Below are positions 53,250 through 62,624 of a DNA stretch of 64,000 nt, one piece after another. Position 1 is the stretch's first letter, and the number at the start of each line of letters is the position of its first letter. The DNA comes from Meconema thalassinum. Its lineage: Eukaryota; Arthropoda; Insecta; Orthoptera; Tettigoniidae. The stretch spans positions 136,614,533 through 136,678,532 of the forward strand of contig OX336393.1 in NCBI GenBank assembly GCA_946902985.2, in the 5' to 3' direction. The position numbers and the translations under genes were made by a program. The notes under the pieces were generated by a model that made no database searches, was not told the DNA's origin, and worked only from the letters and a program-made list of their open reading frames with translations.

Positions 53250-53520
53250 TGAGACTTCAGATTTTAAGGTCCTGATTCGATTTCTGGCTCAGCCAAGAAA
53301 TTGAATTCTGGGCTGAAGGTTGTAACGGTGTACACTCAGCCTCGTGAGGCAAACCTGAGAACAGATGAGTTATACTTCCACTTCAATTGTCTAAGAAGTG
53401 TGTTTCCGTGGTTTCCACACTCCTACTCCTTGAAAAGCCGGAATGGTTCCTTTCAACAGGTTCACGGTCGACTTCCTTCACAAATCCCATCCCTGACCCT
53501 TCCTCAATTACACCCAAGTT
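53250..53520 (+). mobile_element. SINE S1, diverged
   Basis: GATTCGATTTCTGGCTC (B-box-like), GGGCTGAAGGTTGTAACGG, TCAGCCTCGTGAGGCAAAC, CGTGGTTTCCACACTCC and AAAGCCGGAATGGTTCC follow S1 order. Confidence 0.6.
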
Positions 53521-53685
53521 AGCGGTCACCTGGGCGATAGGCCTATTATTCAAATGGAGATTTCCCTTTGTAGTGATGACCTTCGGCAGTAGGGAATTTG
53601 GTATGAAAATCATGAAAAAATGAACGTTTTATTTGTTGGAAAGAAATGCAGGAAAATTGGATGCCTGGTTGTTGTTGTTGTTGTT

Positions 53686-54090
53686 TGAGTCTTCAGTCTT
53701 TTGACTGGTTTGATGCAGCTATCCATGCCTCCCTGTCCAGAGCTAATCGTTTCATCTCTACATAGCTACCATACCCTACATCCGAGGCAATCTGTTGAAC
53801 ATATTCTAACCTTGGTCTACCCCTACATTTCTTGTCCTCGACCCTTCCTTCCATTACTAAGCTTGCTATTCCTGGGTGTCTTAGTATGTGTCCTACCAAA
53901 CTATCTCTTCTCTTCATTAGCAGTCTCCAGAAACATCTCTCCTCTCCCACTAGTCTTAATACCTCTTCATTTGTAACCCTATCTAACCATATGATCTTCA
54001 TCATTCTCCTGTAACACCACATTTCAAACGCTTCAATTCTCCTCTTTTCTGCTGCACCAATAGTCCAAGTTTCACTTCCACAGAGCGCCT
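53686..54090 (-). pseudogene. LINE ORF2 C-terminal tail, uninterrupted copy
   Basis: A 109-codon minus-strand frame (54022-53693) with RRMMKIIWLDRVTNEEVLRL, VGEERCFWRLLMKRRDSLVG, GHILRHPG, a GRPRLEYVQQI segment and EMKRLALDREAW near the end. These are the last residues of an RTE/CR1-like LINE ORF2, and the homology runs on to about 54090. The RT domain is missing, so the copy is 5'-truncated. It is the reference for the two SINE-split copies at 27731 and 49196. Confidence 0.8.
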
Positions 54091-54278
54091 GGTAAGAAGG
54101 ACTAAATTGGATCTGCTGTACCGTACATGCACTGTGTATTCATTCAGAATGGAAGTATTGTATAGTGACACAAATTGTCAAGGTGTAGAAAAGTTAATGC
54201 AATGAGTTCTCAATGACAATCTTCTGTATTTGGCAGAAAAATATAGCGTAGCGACGGAACTCTCTTTACATGTACACT

Positions 54279-55067
54279 AATCATGTTCCCTGTCCAATAC
54301 TGAACCTAGGACTATGAGTTCCAATGAGTTTGGTTTCTAAGTTATATTATTATTATTATTATTGGAAGCTCAGCCTGTTGAAACCTGTTGACATACCATC
54401 TATGAAAGCGCCTCACCAAGTCATAAAGCTAAAAGCCAAATCTTGTAATCCCGCGTTTCCTCTACAAGCATTAACCATTTAAAAACAAGATATCCCAGTC
54501 AGATAATCTAAATCAAGCTGTCTCCATTTAAAGACATGGAAACCTCCAGTAAACAGCTCTCTTTCATAAGAAAACCTTGAGAGTCATTTATGACGAAGTT
54601 CTGAAGCTTCTAGAAGGAATTTTAACTAACCTTCAATATTTTACGTATCATTATTTCTCCCACTCAGAGAGACAACTCCCTCCCAAACGAAGTAAACTTC
54701 TGATTGGCTAGTCCTTCAGAGAAACTCTCAACCCCCACTATGGATCATCCAGTATTTAACTTGGTGCACAAGGGGAGCTCAGCCTCTTCTACACTTGTAA
54801 CTTTGAGTAATGTAACTCTGTTCGACTAGACTGCCAAGCAGTCAGGCTACATGCCTTGTATATAAATTATTGTGAATGTATTATTTGTCGGTCGACTTAT
54901 AATAAATAACATTCATTTGGGAATCTTCGTGTTCAGTTGATTCAAGAAATACCAGTCTCGAGGAGAACCTGAGTGGACCATGTTCTAACTGCTGTCCCGC
55001 TTGGAAGCTGAGAAAAGGGAATCTACATATTTAATTAAAAACCCTTTCGGGACGACGAACTTAATTG
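54279..55067 (+). repeat. Errantivirus 5' LTR
   Basis: 789 bp. Contains an ATT microsatellite (about 54345-54363) and AATAAA near 54900, before the probable end of R. The 5' LTR is longer than the 3' LTR by microsatellite units. The preceding CACT is the target copy. Confidence 0.93.
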
Positions 55068-55085
55068 GGGGCCCGGCCGCGATTG
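55067..55085 (+). promoter_or_regulatory. Probable primer-binding site, tRNA-Pro-like
   Basis: TGGGGGCCCGGCCGCGATT directly at the LTR end resembles the complement of a tRNA-Pro 3' end (TGGGGGCTCGTCCGGGATT), with about three mismatches. The position is right; the identity of the tRNA is tentative. Confidence 0.5.
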
Positions 55086-55945
55086 ATACATGATCACCAC
55101 CAGATCTACGTGCTGATTGGACCAGGTATACTGACAACGCTCAACGAAGCCAAGACTTCAAGTGGCGCCTTTCGTTACCAATCCAAGAAAGCCAGTATCA
55201 TCCCGAAAATACTGAAGTCATCTTGATCATCTGAACCAAGCCGACTGGAAAGAAGTGGTACTGACAACCTCGCTGGAGGCCTTTCGTCCATAACTAACCA
55301 GCCAGCTTTAAGGGAGGAAGCTAGCTGACAACGCTGAAATAAGCGCCTTTCAACAGCAACCAACCGCCATCGCCGTCCGAGTAAATCGACAACTCTGTTA
55401 AGGGGCCTTTCGGTCGCTCGAACGACACTGAAGAAACCCAACCGACTACGGAACGAGAGGAGGTGAGCCGGCAACGCTGAAACAAGCGCCTTCTGACCGC
55501 CATCTATCGCCATCCGTAGCTGCTGTACGTGCGCATCGACAACTCTGAGAGGGGCCTTTCGATAGCACGACATCGCAGAAGGAAGCCAACCGACTACGCA
55601 GACCGGAATGCAGTCCATGCTGATCATCATTTCCTGGCTGTGAGTACATTCATAATACCCTGTTTTTTTTGTGTACCTTTACATGTTGCTTGTTTATAAC
55701 ATGTTTCATTACTCAAAGTAAAATTTGAGGGAAGAGCACTAATAATAACTTATTTTGCCTTTCAAAAGAAAGTGAGTGCGCGTCAAAACTAGAACAAGTG
55801 CCGCATGCCATTATTCTTTTGAATTAATCCGTAATTTATAAGCAGTAATATTAAAAGTAAAAATATTAATAATAAATAAATAAATCAAGTATTATCCTCC
55901 TATATCGTGGAAACCTAAACGGGGCAATTTCACGTATTATTCTTT

Positions 55946-55987
<42 letters not shown>

Positions 55988-56462
55988 TTGTCCTTTAACC
56001 AAGTGATAATAAATAAATAATCTTTAATTATTTTAATTAAACTAATCAATTAACTATCGAAGTTTTGTTTAACGACATAAATTCGAAATGGAAAAGAGAA
56101 GCGAGTAGTATTTTAGATCGACATCGAGCAAGTAATTAATTTTAAGAAACTCTATTGAAACTAAATTTTATTTAATTAATTCGCTTAAGCTTTTAATTAT
56201 TTTATTTTACATACTCGACTAAAACACAATATACTTAGGCTATATACTTCATAGTAAATATTTTAAAAAAAAATCCCAAAACAGTTTCCAACAACTCGAC
56301 CACTAAGCCACTCAACGCGAAATACATTCACAAATTTTAACCCCGCTCTAACAAAAAATACATTAAGCTAATCCTTCACCTAAAATCAAACCCACAAATC
56401 TTTTCTTAAACAAATTACAATTAAGTTCCGAACATCCAACCTTGTAATTCACACTAAGGAAC
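55086..56462 (+). other. Errantivirus leader: tandem GACAAC/CCTTTCG repeats, splice donors, AT-rich tract
   Basis: 55125-55600 has diverged tandem units built on GACAAC...GGCGCCTTTCG-like words; two longer units repeat at about 143-150 bp spacing (GCAACGCTGAAA near 55330 and 55472; ATCGACAACTCTG at 55385 and 55535). Potential donors: GAGGAG-GTGAGC near 55463 and GGCT-GTGAGT with GT at 55640-55641. 55645-56462 is AT-rich with an AAT microsatellite (about 55950-55986). The minus-strand frames of 60-151 codons here only reflect the repeats. Confidence 0.65.
55608..55641 (+). promoter_or_regulatory. Short leader ORF ending at a splice donor
   Basis: An ATG at 55608 (second at 55617, same frame) opens ten codons rich in Ile, Leu and Met, plus two bases, up to the GT at 55640-55641. 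Unspliced, the frame stops almost at once (TGA at 55641-55643). Splicing to the acceptor at 59870 keeps phase with env. This would give the envelope a signal peptide; it is inferred, not shown. Confidence 0.5.
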
Positions 56463-56753
56463 ATGGACACAGAACTAATAGAGACCATAAAATTTTACCA
56501 AAATCGATTGGAAAGTTGCATAGGAAACCCAAAAGAAATGTTCTATTGTATTAAAAAGTTGTATAACTTACCAATCTACACAATACATTTGCAAGAAACA
56601 TCTGTAGTAAGGACGGTAAAAGCATTTGAACATTATGAGGGAGACGTTGGATCCGGAGCAAGGTTATTGTTAGCCAAATGGAGAATTATAGTAGCCGCAG
56701 AAATGTCAGACGACGAGGAAGATGATGGGGAAAGAAATAGAAGGAGAGGATAG
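56463..56753 (+). CDS. Elongin-A-like TFIIS N-terminal domain protein, captured in the errantivirus
   Basis: A 96-residue ORF with a good ATG context (GGAACATGG), in the position of gag. Residues about 5-80 follow the TFIIS N-terminal (LW/TND) fold as in Elongin A: a first helix with FYQNRLESC, CIKKLYNLPI (31-38), HLQETSVVRTV (42-52), HYEGDVGSGAR (57-67) and LLAKWRIIVAAE (69-80). LP-I...L-Q-E-T...RTV...VG..A..L...W...V is the family signature. Gly-x-Gly, usual after the Thr, is Ser-Val-Val here. An acidic tail (82-90) and an Arg-rich end follow. Elongin A is a transcription elongation factor of 600-700 residues; only its N-terminus is present. The frame is intact, but expression is unproven. 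Confidence 0.75.
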   Translation: MDTELIETIKFYQNRLESCIGNPKEMFYCIKKLYNLPIYTIHLQETSVVRTVKAFEHYEGDVGSGARLLLAKWRIIVAAEMSDDEEDDGERNRRRG

Positions 56754-56923
56754 GAAGTTAATGAAACAATTATTCACTCTCTTAACGTACAGTCAAATAT
56801 CCCGAGAAAACACAACAATTTAAATCTGCATGTAAGATTCGCATTCAAATAGGAGTTAGAATATTTATTTAATTATCACACTAGTCACCTGTCACTTGAA
56901 ACCTTTTTCGAGCACGATGCTGA
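56754..56923 (+). other. Junction between the captured ORF and pol
   Basis: 170 bases with no frame that reads as gag, zinc knuckle or protease (no DTG/DSG active site). The pol frame opens right after a TGA at 56921-56923. If gag and protease were replaced, the downstream break point lies here or in the first pol codons. Confidence 0.5.
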
Positions 56924-59911
56924 GAGAATTATCAGGTCTTGTATCCTGCAGAAACGAATTTAAAATTAGAGTTTAGTATACCAGTGCTAGTGGAACCTTT
57001 GGAAAATATCTCAATACAACCATTAGAAATAAATTCTATTTCGGAGTGCGAGATTCAAGAATATCTCCGCACGCAGCATATGAACGACATAGAAAGAAAT
57101 GTCATATCAGAAATATGCTCTGAATTCGCGGACGTGTTTTACTATCCAGGGTGTGATTTAACATTCACCAATGCAGTAAAACACTTCATTCGAACTACCG
57201 ATGAGGATCCGGTATATCAGAAAAATTACCGATATCCTCCTGCGCTAAAGAAAGTATTGAGCGAAGAAGTAGAAAAACTTCTTAAGCAGGGGATAATTAC
57301 CCATAGTGAATCTCCATATAGTAATCCAGTATGGATAGTGCCAAAGAAGCTAGATGCTTCAGGACAAAAGAAATGGAGATTGGTCATAGACTTCAGGCAG
57401 CTAAATAAAAAGACCATTGAAGACAAATATCCTCTTCCTAGGATAGAAGAGATCCTAGATAACCTAGGACACAGTTCCTATTTTTCGACTCTAGACCTCG
57501 CGCAAGGATTTCATCAAATTGAGATGGATCCTAGATCTATAGAAAAGACAGCATTTACTGTAGATAATCGCCATCTACAATATTGTAGAATGCCGTTTGG
57601 TCTTAAAAATGCTCCCGCCACTTTTCAGCGTGTAATGGACAACGTCCTACGCCCTTTTCTTTACAAGTTCTGTTTTGTGTATATTGATGACATCATCATA
57701 TACAGCAAATCCCTAGAGGAACATAGACAACACCTTACCCTTGTAATGCAAAAATTACGAGAGGTGAACCTGAAGATACAGCTTGATAAAACTGAATTTC
57801 TTCACAAGGAAGTAGCTTTCCTAGGGCATGTTGTCTCACAAGAAGGTGTAAAACCAAACCCTGACAAAATTAAAGTAGTAAAAAACTACCCTATTCCCAA
57901 GACCACGAGAGAAATTAAACAATTTCTTGGCCTTGCGGGCTTTTACAGGAGATTCCTGAAAGATTTTGCCAAAATTGCATATCCAATAACCCGCTGCTTG
58001 AAAAAAGGAACCAAAATAGATGCAGAAAATCCCGAGTTCAAATCTGCATTTGAAACCCTAAAAACCCTATTAATAAATGCGCCAGTATTAGCTTACCCAG
58101 ATTTTGAAGAACCATTCGTGTTAACCACGGATAGCTCAGACTTCGCATTAGGCAGTGTTCTCACACAGAAAGGACATCCTATTGCCTACTACTCCAAAAC
58201 TTTAAATCCCGCCGAAAGAAATTATTCAACAATAGAAAGAGAACTGTTAGCCATAGTAGAGAGTAGCAAACATTTTAAGCCTTATTTATGGGGACGACAC
58301 TTCACTGTAGAGTGTGATCATCGTCCGCTCCAATGGCTGTTCTCTCTTAAAGATCCCAGTTCAAGACTCTATCGCTGGAAAATAAAGTTAGGAGAGTTTG
58401 ATTTTGACATAAAATATGTCAAGGGAAAAACTAATTATGTCGCGGATGCACTTTCACGAATACAAGTGAATATAAATGAGGAAACAGTTTCTAATGTAGC
58501 CATCCCCGGAGATGATACATACCAGCATGAAATGGATAATGAAACTGTACATTCCAATCAGGAAGACCCAATTTTCACTTTAAAGATATCAGAAAGAAAT
58601 TTGAACCAGAACCGTAACCAGATAATAATAAAGTACGGAGAATTTCCAAAGATTCTAGAACAGAAATTATTTAAGAAATTTACCCGCCACGTCATGATTG
58701 TAACGCAGAAAAATCTCTATGACGATTTAAAGAGACACCTTCTTAAAGTCATAAATACCTCAAATAGGTACGCCGCCTACTTTGATGACGTAACACTTGA
58801 GATTCCGTTTATCAGAGTATGCCAGAGATTATTCACTTCAGAATTGATACTAATCAGGACATCAAAATTTTTAGAGGACATAGAATGTTCAGAAACTCAA
58901 AAACAATTGATATTGCAATACCATTCAATAAATCACAATGGTATTATTGAAACATATGAGCACCTTCGAACCAAGTACTATTGGCCACATCTAAAAGAAC
59001 AGATCAGGAATCTAATTAACCAATGCAATTTGTGTCAAAGGAATAAGTATGAGAGGCACCCTAATGAGGTACCAAATCAAGGACCTATTGTAGCAGACCA
59101 CCCATTTGCCCAGATTCACATTGACACATTTCATTTTGAACAGAACCGCATTTTAACGATATTGGACGTATTTTCTAAATACGGACAAGCCTACGTATTA
59201 ACTAATGGTACAGCTATGGTAGTTTTGAACCAATTACAAATTTATTTTTCGCACCATGGATATCCCAAAAGAATCACTCATGATCAAGGAGGAGAATTTG
59301 AAAACAGCTTAATTACAGAGTACTGTAAAGCTATGAACATTGAGTACCATGCCACCACACCTCTGAACTCAACCTCAAATTCACCTGTGGAAAGATTGAA
59401 TTCCACCCTCCTCGAAAAATTAAGAATTTCGAGAGATAATGATAAATTTACCCCGTTGCCACAGCTCATAATTACTGCAATCACAAATTACAATTCCTCA
59501 ATTCACACAGCAACCAAGCAACCACCATTTAATGTCCTATATGGCCCATACTACAAAGCATTGGACCACATTTTCTCCCCGTCACCAAAAATCAATGAAT
59601 ACATACAAAGACAGGCAAACCAAATTAAAGTTTTAAATGAAAGAAAGCCCGATCCAAGAGATTCCACCTTTGAACATCCCTATAAAATAGGTGAGGTAGT
59701 TTATGTTTTGGATCCCCTAACCAGAAATAGGAAATCAAAAAATTTATATAATGAAGGCACAATAACCAAAATCGAGGAAAACCGAGTTTATTGTAAAATG
59801 AAAAACGGTAAAACTCATGTCCGAAACTTCCGTGATATAAAACCTAAGAGGAAAATTCTTCCCATTGCAGATTCCTACCAGGGTATGCCATCATCCACAC
59901 AGAACCCGTAA
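56924..59911 (+). CDS. Errantivirus pol: reverse transcriptase, RNase H, integrase (no protease)
   Basis: Open frame of about 995 codons with no ATG before nt 57080, so it was probably made by frameshift from an upstream frame. RT: PYSNPVWIVPKK, RLVIDFRQLN, catalytic YIDD (57680-57691). RNase H: TTDSSDFALGS, then ERELLAIVE and ECDHRPLQWL. Integrase: HHCC zinc region (about 58920-59045), then catalytic Asp (THIDTF-like segment about 59115), Asp in HDQGGEF (59282-59284) and Glu in PVERLN (59390-59392), the D-X35-E spacing. The protease normally upstream is absent. The frame is in -1 phase relative to the 96-codon ORF, the usual gag-pol relation, but the two do not overlap. Confidence 0.9.
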   Translation, partial: ENYQVLYPAETNLKLEFSIPVLVEPLENISIQPLEINSISECEIQEYLRTQHMNDIERNVISEICSEFADVFYYPGCDLTFTNAVKHFIRTTDEDPVYQKNYRYPPALKKVLSEEVEKLLKQGIITHSESPYSNPVWIVPKKLDASGQKKWRLVIDFRQLNKKTIEDKYPLPRIEEILDNLGHSSYFSTLDLAQGFHQIEMDPRSIEKTAFTVDNRHLQYCRMPFGLKNAPATFQRVMDNVLRPFLYKFCFVYIDDIIIYSKSLEEHRQHLTLVMQKLREVNLKIQLDKTEFLHKEVAFLGHVVSQEGVKPNPDKIKVVKNYPIPKTTREIKQFLGLAGFYRRFLKDFAKIAYPITRCLKKGTKIDAENPEFKSAFETLKTLLINAPVLAYPDFEEPFVLTTDSSDFALGSVLTQKGHPIAYYSKTLNPAERNYSTIERELLAIVESSKHFKPYLWGRHFTVECDHRPLQWLFSLKDPSSRLYRWKIKLGEFDFDIKYVKGKTNYVADALSRIQVNINEETVSNVAIPGDDTYQHEMDNETVHSNQEDPIFTLKISERNLNQNRNQIIIKYGEFPKILEQKLFKKFTRHVMIVTQKNLYDDLKRHLLKVINTSNRYAAYFDDVTLEIPFIRVCQRLFTSELILIRTSKFLEDIECSETQKQLILQYHSINHNGIIETYEHLRTKYYWPHLKEQIRNLINQCNLCQRNKYERHPNEVPNQGPIVADHPFAQIHIDTFHFEQNRILTILDVFSKYGQAYVLTNGTAMVVLNQLQIYFSHHGYPKRITHDQGGEFENSLITEYCKAMNIEYHATTPLNSTSNSPVERLNSTLLEKLRISRDNDKFTPLPQLIITAITNYNSSIHTATKQPPFNVLYGPYYKALDHIFSPSPKINEYIQRQANQIKVLNERKPDPRDSTFEHPYKIGEVVYVLDPLTRNRKSKNLYNEGTITKIEENRVYCKMKNGKTHVRNFRDIKPKRKILPIADSYQGMPSSTQNP
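59854..59870 (+). promoter_or_regulatory. Predicted splice acceptor for env
   Basis: AATTCTTCCCATTGCAG: a pyrimidine-rich run with AG at 59869-59870 inside the end of pol. The env frame is open from here through the ATG at 59938, and phase fits the donor at 55640. Errantivirus env is known to be made from a spliced RNA. Confidence 0.5.
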
Positions 59912-59937
59912 AAACTCCAGGATTCTACGCCGATCCT

Positions 59938-61470
59938 ATGGGACCCGTTGTAATAATTAGCAACTACCCCAAATTCATGTTTCATTTCAACCTTACTACT
60001 TTGAAAGAGGCATATAAGAATATTGATGACACTGTCTCCAGTTTAGTATCAAAAAGTAATAATACTTTTCCCTATTTAATAAATGAATTAATTGAAGTAA
60101 CTAAAGAAACTAAAAAGGATTTAAATAAATTAATACCAAACATTTCTAATAGAACTAGGAGAGGTCTAATTAACGGTTTAGGAAAAGTAATTAAATTCAT
60201 CTCTGGTAATTTGGACCAAGATGATTTGGATAATTTACAAAGTCAATTAGACACTTTAAAACAAAGCCGTAATAATGAGATTAAACATATAAATAAATTG
60301 GTATCTTTTGCAAACTCAATTGCTCAAAAATTTTACGATGAAATGAATCATGTTACCAGCAACATGAGGGTACTTCAGGGTATTCTCCAGACAGAAGATT
60401 TCAAGATCAACCTACTGGAAGACCTTCAATATGTTTTAATGTGCATCAATAAATATAACAAAATAGTGCAAGTGCTGCAAGAAACTATTTCTCTCTCATT
60501 TAACGAAATGACAAATGTAAAATTATTCTCCAGAAAAGACTTAACAAACTTGGTAAAACATTTGCTATCTATTTACCCTGTCAAAAGTATGATTCATGCA
60601 GATCAATATCATCAATTCGAAAATTTAAAATTGTCAAAAACCCAGGTAATTATAATGGACGAGGAAATGATTGTAATCCTCTCCATGCCAATCACGGATG
60701 GAAGCCAATATCAATTGTATGACGTCACCCCTGTACCAACCATTGAAAATGCAATCCTTATCCCGACTGAAAAATATTATTTACAGGGACCCACATTAAA
60801 ATGGTCCAGTTCACCTTGTGTGAAAAACACACAGTCATATGTATGTATGTACTATAATATTAGAATTACCAATTGTAATCTAACAAATCCTGCCGGATGT
60901 GAATATGCTTCCATAAGAAATGATATAAGAATATTCCAACCTATAAATAAGGAACACATTCTGTTCTTTAGCAGAACACCTGAGATAATTTTACAAACAT
61001 GCAAAGAGACTCAAAGCTCTCTGAAACTCTCAGGTCCACAAATAGTGTTTTCAAACGAATCTTGCCCCATGTCTAGTATAGGCATAACGCTGCAACAAAA
61101 ACCTACTAATTATGTTCACAACTTCCCAATCCTGAATATCCATGACACACCCATAATAAAAAGTGAATTGAACTTCCTTAATTCCCATCTTGATGTAACC
61201 AAATTGAAATTAGACTTGAAGCCAATTCCTACAACCTATATCACGAAAAAGCAATTTACATCCATTAATATAATCTTTGTATTAATTATAATATGTATCA
61301 TTTTGTTTATATTTAGACAAAAACTGTGTCATTTATGTAAATCTGTAAAACTTAGAAGTAAGATAAATGTAAATGTTGCTGAGGACAGCAAAACACTAAG
61401 GGGGGAGGAATCATGTTCCCTGTCCAATACTGAACCTAGGACTATGAGTTCCAATGAGTTTGGTTTCTAA
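59938..61470 (+). CDS. env: Errantivirus envelope glycoprotein (F-like)
   Basis: 510 codons from the first ATG; the frame is also open upstream of it to at least 59871, and the family resemblance begins before the ATG, so splicing probably adds the true N-terminus. A furin-type R-T-R-R site lies at residues 72-75, followed by a Gly-rich hydrophobic fusion segment, as in insect errantivirus envelopes and baculovirus F proteins. A Cys-rich ectodomain with several N-glycosylation motifs follows, a hydrophobic membrane anchor at about 443-459, and a cytoplasmic tail of about 50 residues. The last 20 codons lie in the 3' LTR. I see no internal stop. Confidence 0.85.
   Translation: MGPVVIISNYPKFMFHFNLTTLKEAYKNIDDTVSSLVSKSNNTFPYLINELIEVTKETKKDLNKLIPNISNRTRRGLINGLGKVIKFISGNLDQDDLDNLQSQLDTLKQSRNNEIKHINKLVSFANSIAQKFYDEMNHVTSNMRVLQGILQTEDFKINLLEDLQYVLMCINKYNKIVQVLQETISLSFNEMTNVKLFSRKDLTNLVKHLLSIYPVKSMIHADQYHQFENLKLSKTQVIIMDEEMIVILSMPITDGSQYQLYDVTPVPTIENAILIPTEKYYLQGPTLKWSSSPCVKNTQSYVCMYYNIRITNCNLTNPAGCEYASIRNDIRIFQPINKEHILFFSRTPEIILQTCKETQSSLKLSGPQIVFSNESCPMSSIGITLQQKPTNYVHNFPILNIHDTPIIKSELNFLNSHLDVTKLKLDLKPIPTTYITKKQFTSINIIFVLIIICIILFIFRQKLCHLCKSVKLRSKINVNVAEDSKTLRGEESCSLSNTEPRTMSSNEFGF
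61398..61410 (+). promoter_or_regulatory. Polypurine tract of the errantivirus
   Basis: AAGGGGGGAGGAA directly at the 3' LTR start and inside the env coding sequence. Confidence 0.85.
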
Positions 61471-62193
61471 GTTATATTATTATTATTATTGGAAGCTCAG
61501 CCTGTTGAAACCTGTTGACATACCATCTATGAAAGCGCCTCACCAAGTCATAAAGCTAAAAGCCAAATCTTGTAATCCCGCGTTTCCTCTACAAGCATTA
61601 ACCATTTAAAAACAAGATATCCCAGTCAGATAATCTAAAACAAGCTGTCTCCATTTAAAGACATGGAAACCTCCAGTAAACAGCTCTCTTTCATAAGAAA
61701 ACCTTGAGAGTCATTTATGACGAAGTTCTGAAGCTTCTAGAAGGAATTTTAACTAACCTTCAATATTTTACGTATCATTATTTCTCCCACTCAGAGAGAC
61801 AACTCCCTCCCAAACGAAGTAAACTTCTGATTGGCTAGTCCTTCAGAGAAACTCTCAACCCCCACTATGGATCATCCAGTATTTAACTTGGTGCACAAGG
61901 GGAGCTCAGCCTCTTCTACACTTGTAACTTTGAGTAATGTAACTCTGTTCGACTAGACTGCCAAGCAGTCAGGCTACATGCCTTGTATATAAATTATTGT
62001 GAATGTATTATTTGTCGGTCGACTTATAATAAATAACATTCATTTGGGAATCTTCGTGTTCAGTTGATTCAAGAAATACCAGTCTCGAGGAGAACCTGAG
62101 TGGACCATGTTCTAACTGCTGTCCCGCTTGGAAGCTGAGAAAAGGGAATCTACATATTTAATTAAAAACCCTTTCGGGACGACAAACTTAATT
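61409..62193 (+). repeat. Errantivirus 3' LTR
   Basis: 785 bp, nearly identical to the 5' LTR. Its first 62 bases encode the end of env. Followed by CACT (62194-62197). Confidence 0.93.
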
Positions 62194-62214
62194 CACTAAC
62201 TTCTTCCTCAAAAA

Positions 62215-62460
62215 GATACTTCAATGAACTATCATCATCGTCGTCGTCGTCATAACAGCTCCAGTTTCCCGGGTGCTGGTGACGAGCCTCTTCCACCTTC
62301 CTGTATCCTTATACAGCACCTCCTCTTGGATTCTATCCCACTGAAGACCATTTACGGAGGTGTCTTCTTAACCACATGGATTCATCTCCACGTTGGTCTT
62401 CAAACAGGTCTTTTCCCAATCACAACCATTTCGGTGTGCTTTTAAGGACACTGGGTTGTG
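62215..62460. repeat. Dispersed repeat fragment, CTTCCACCTTCCTGTATCC type
   Basis: A GC-richer segment with a CGT microsatellite (62236-62252) and phrases such as TACAGCACCTCCTCTTGGAT. The 73-codon frame has no recognisable product. From 62460 to 62625 nothing is seen. Confidence 0.35.
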
Positions 62461-62624
62461 ACCGTAGCTTATTTTACACAATTAATTAAATGAGGAAATT
62501 TTAAAAACCAATTTCTGTTATTTCCGTTTGGTCAATGGTTGTTAATGTAACAATAAACAAAGATCTAACCTTTCTAAGCCACCTGCTAACAATAAATATG
62601 AATTAATATTGTCTGGTTTTGTTC

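Larger units (their letters stand above)
54279..62193 (+). mobile_element. Endogenous errantivirus with an Elongin-A-like ORF in the gag position
   Basis: LTRs at 54279-55067 and 61409-62193 (AAT...ATT ends), CACT duplicated at 54275-54278 and 62194-62197. Between them: PBS, repeat-rich leader, a 96-codon ORF with a TFIIS-N-like domain, pol (RT-RNase H-IN) and env. The LTRs differ by about two substitutions plus an ATT-microsatellite length change, so integration was recent. No gag or protease frame is visible, so this copy is likely dependent on a helper. Errantiviruses are insect LTR retroelements with a retrovirus-like envelope. Confidence 0.93.

Noticed and set aside
55175..55649. Overlapping minus-strand ORFs of 60-151 codons in the errantivirus leader
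   Set aside because: They mirror the tandem repeats of the leader, repeat the same words in several frames and match no protein family I know.
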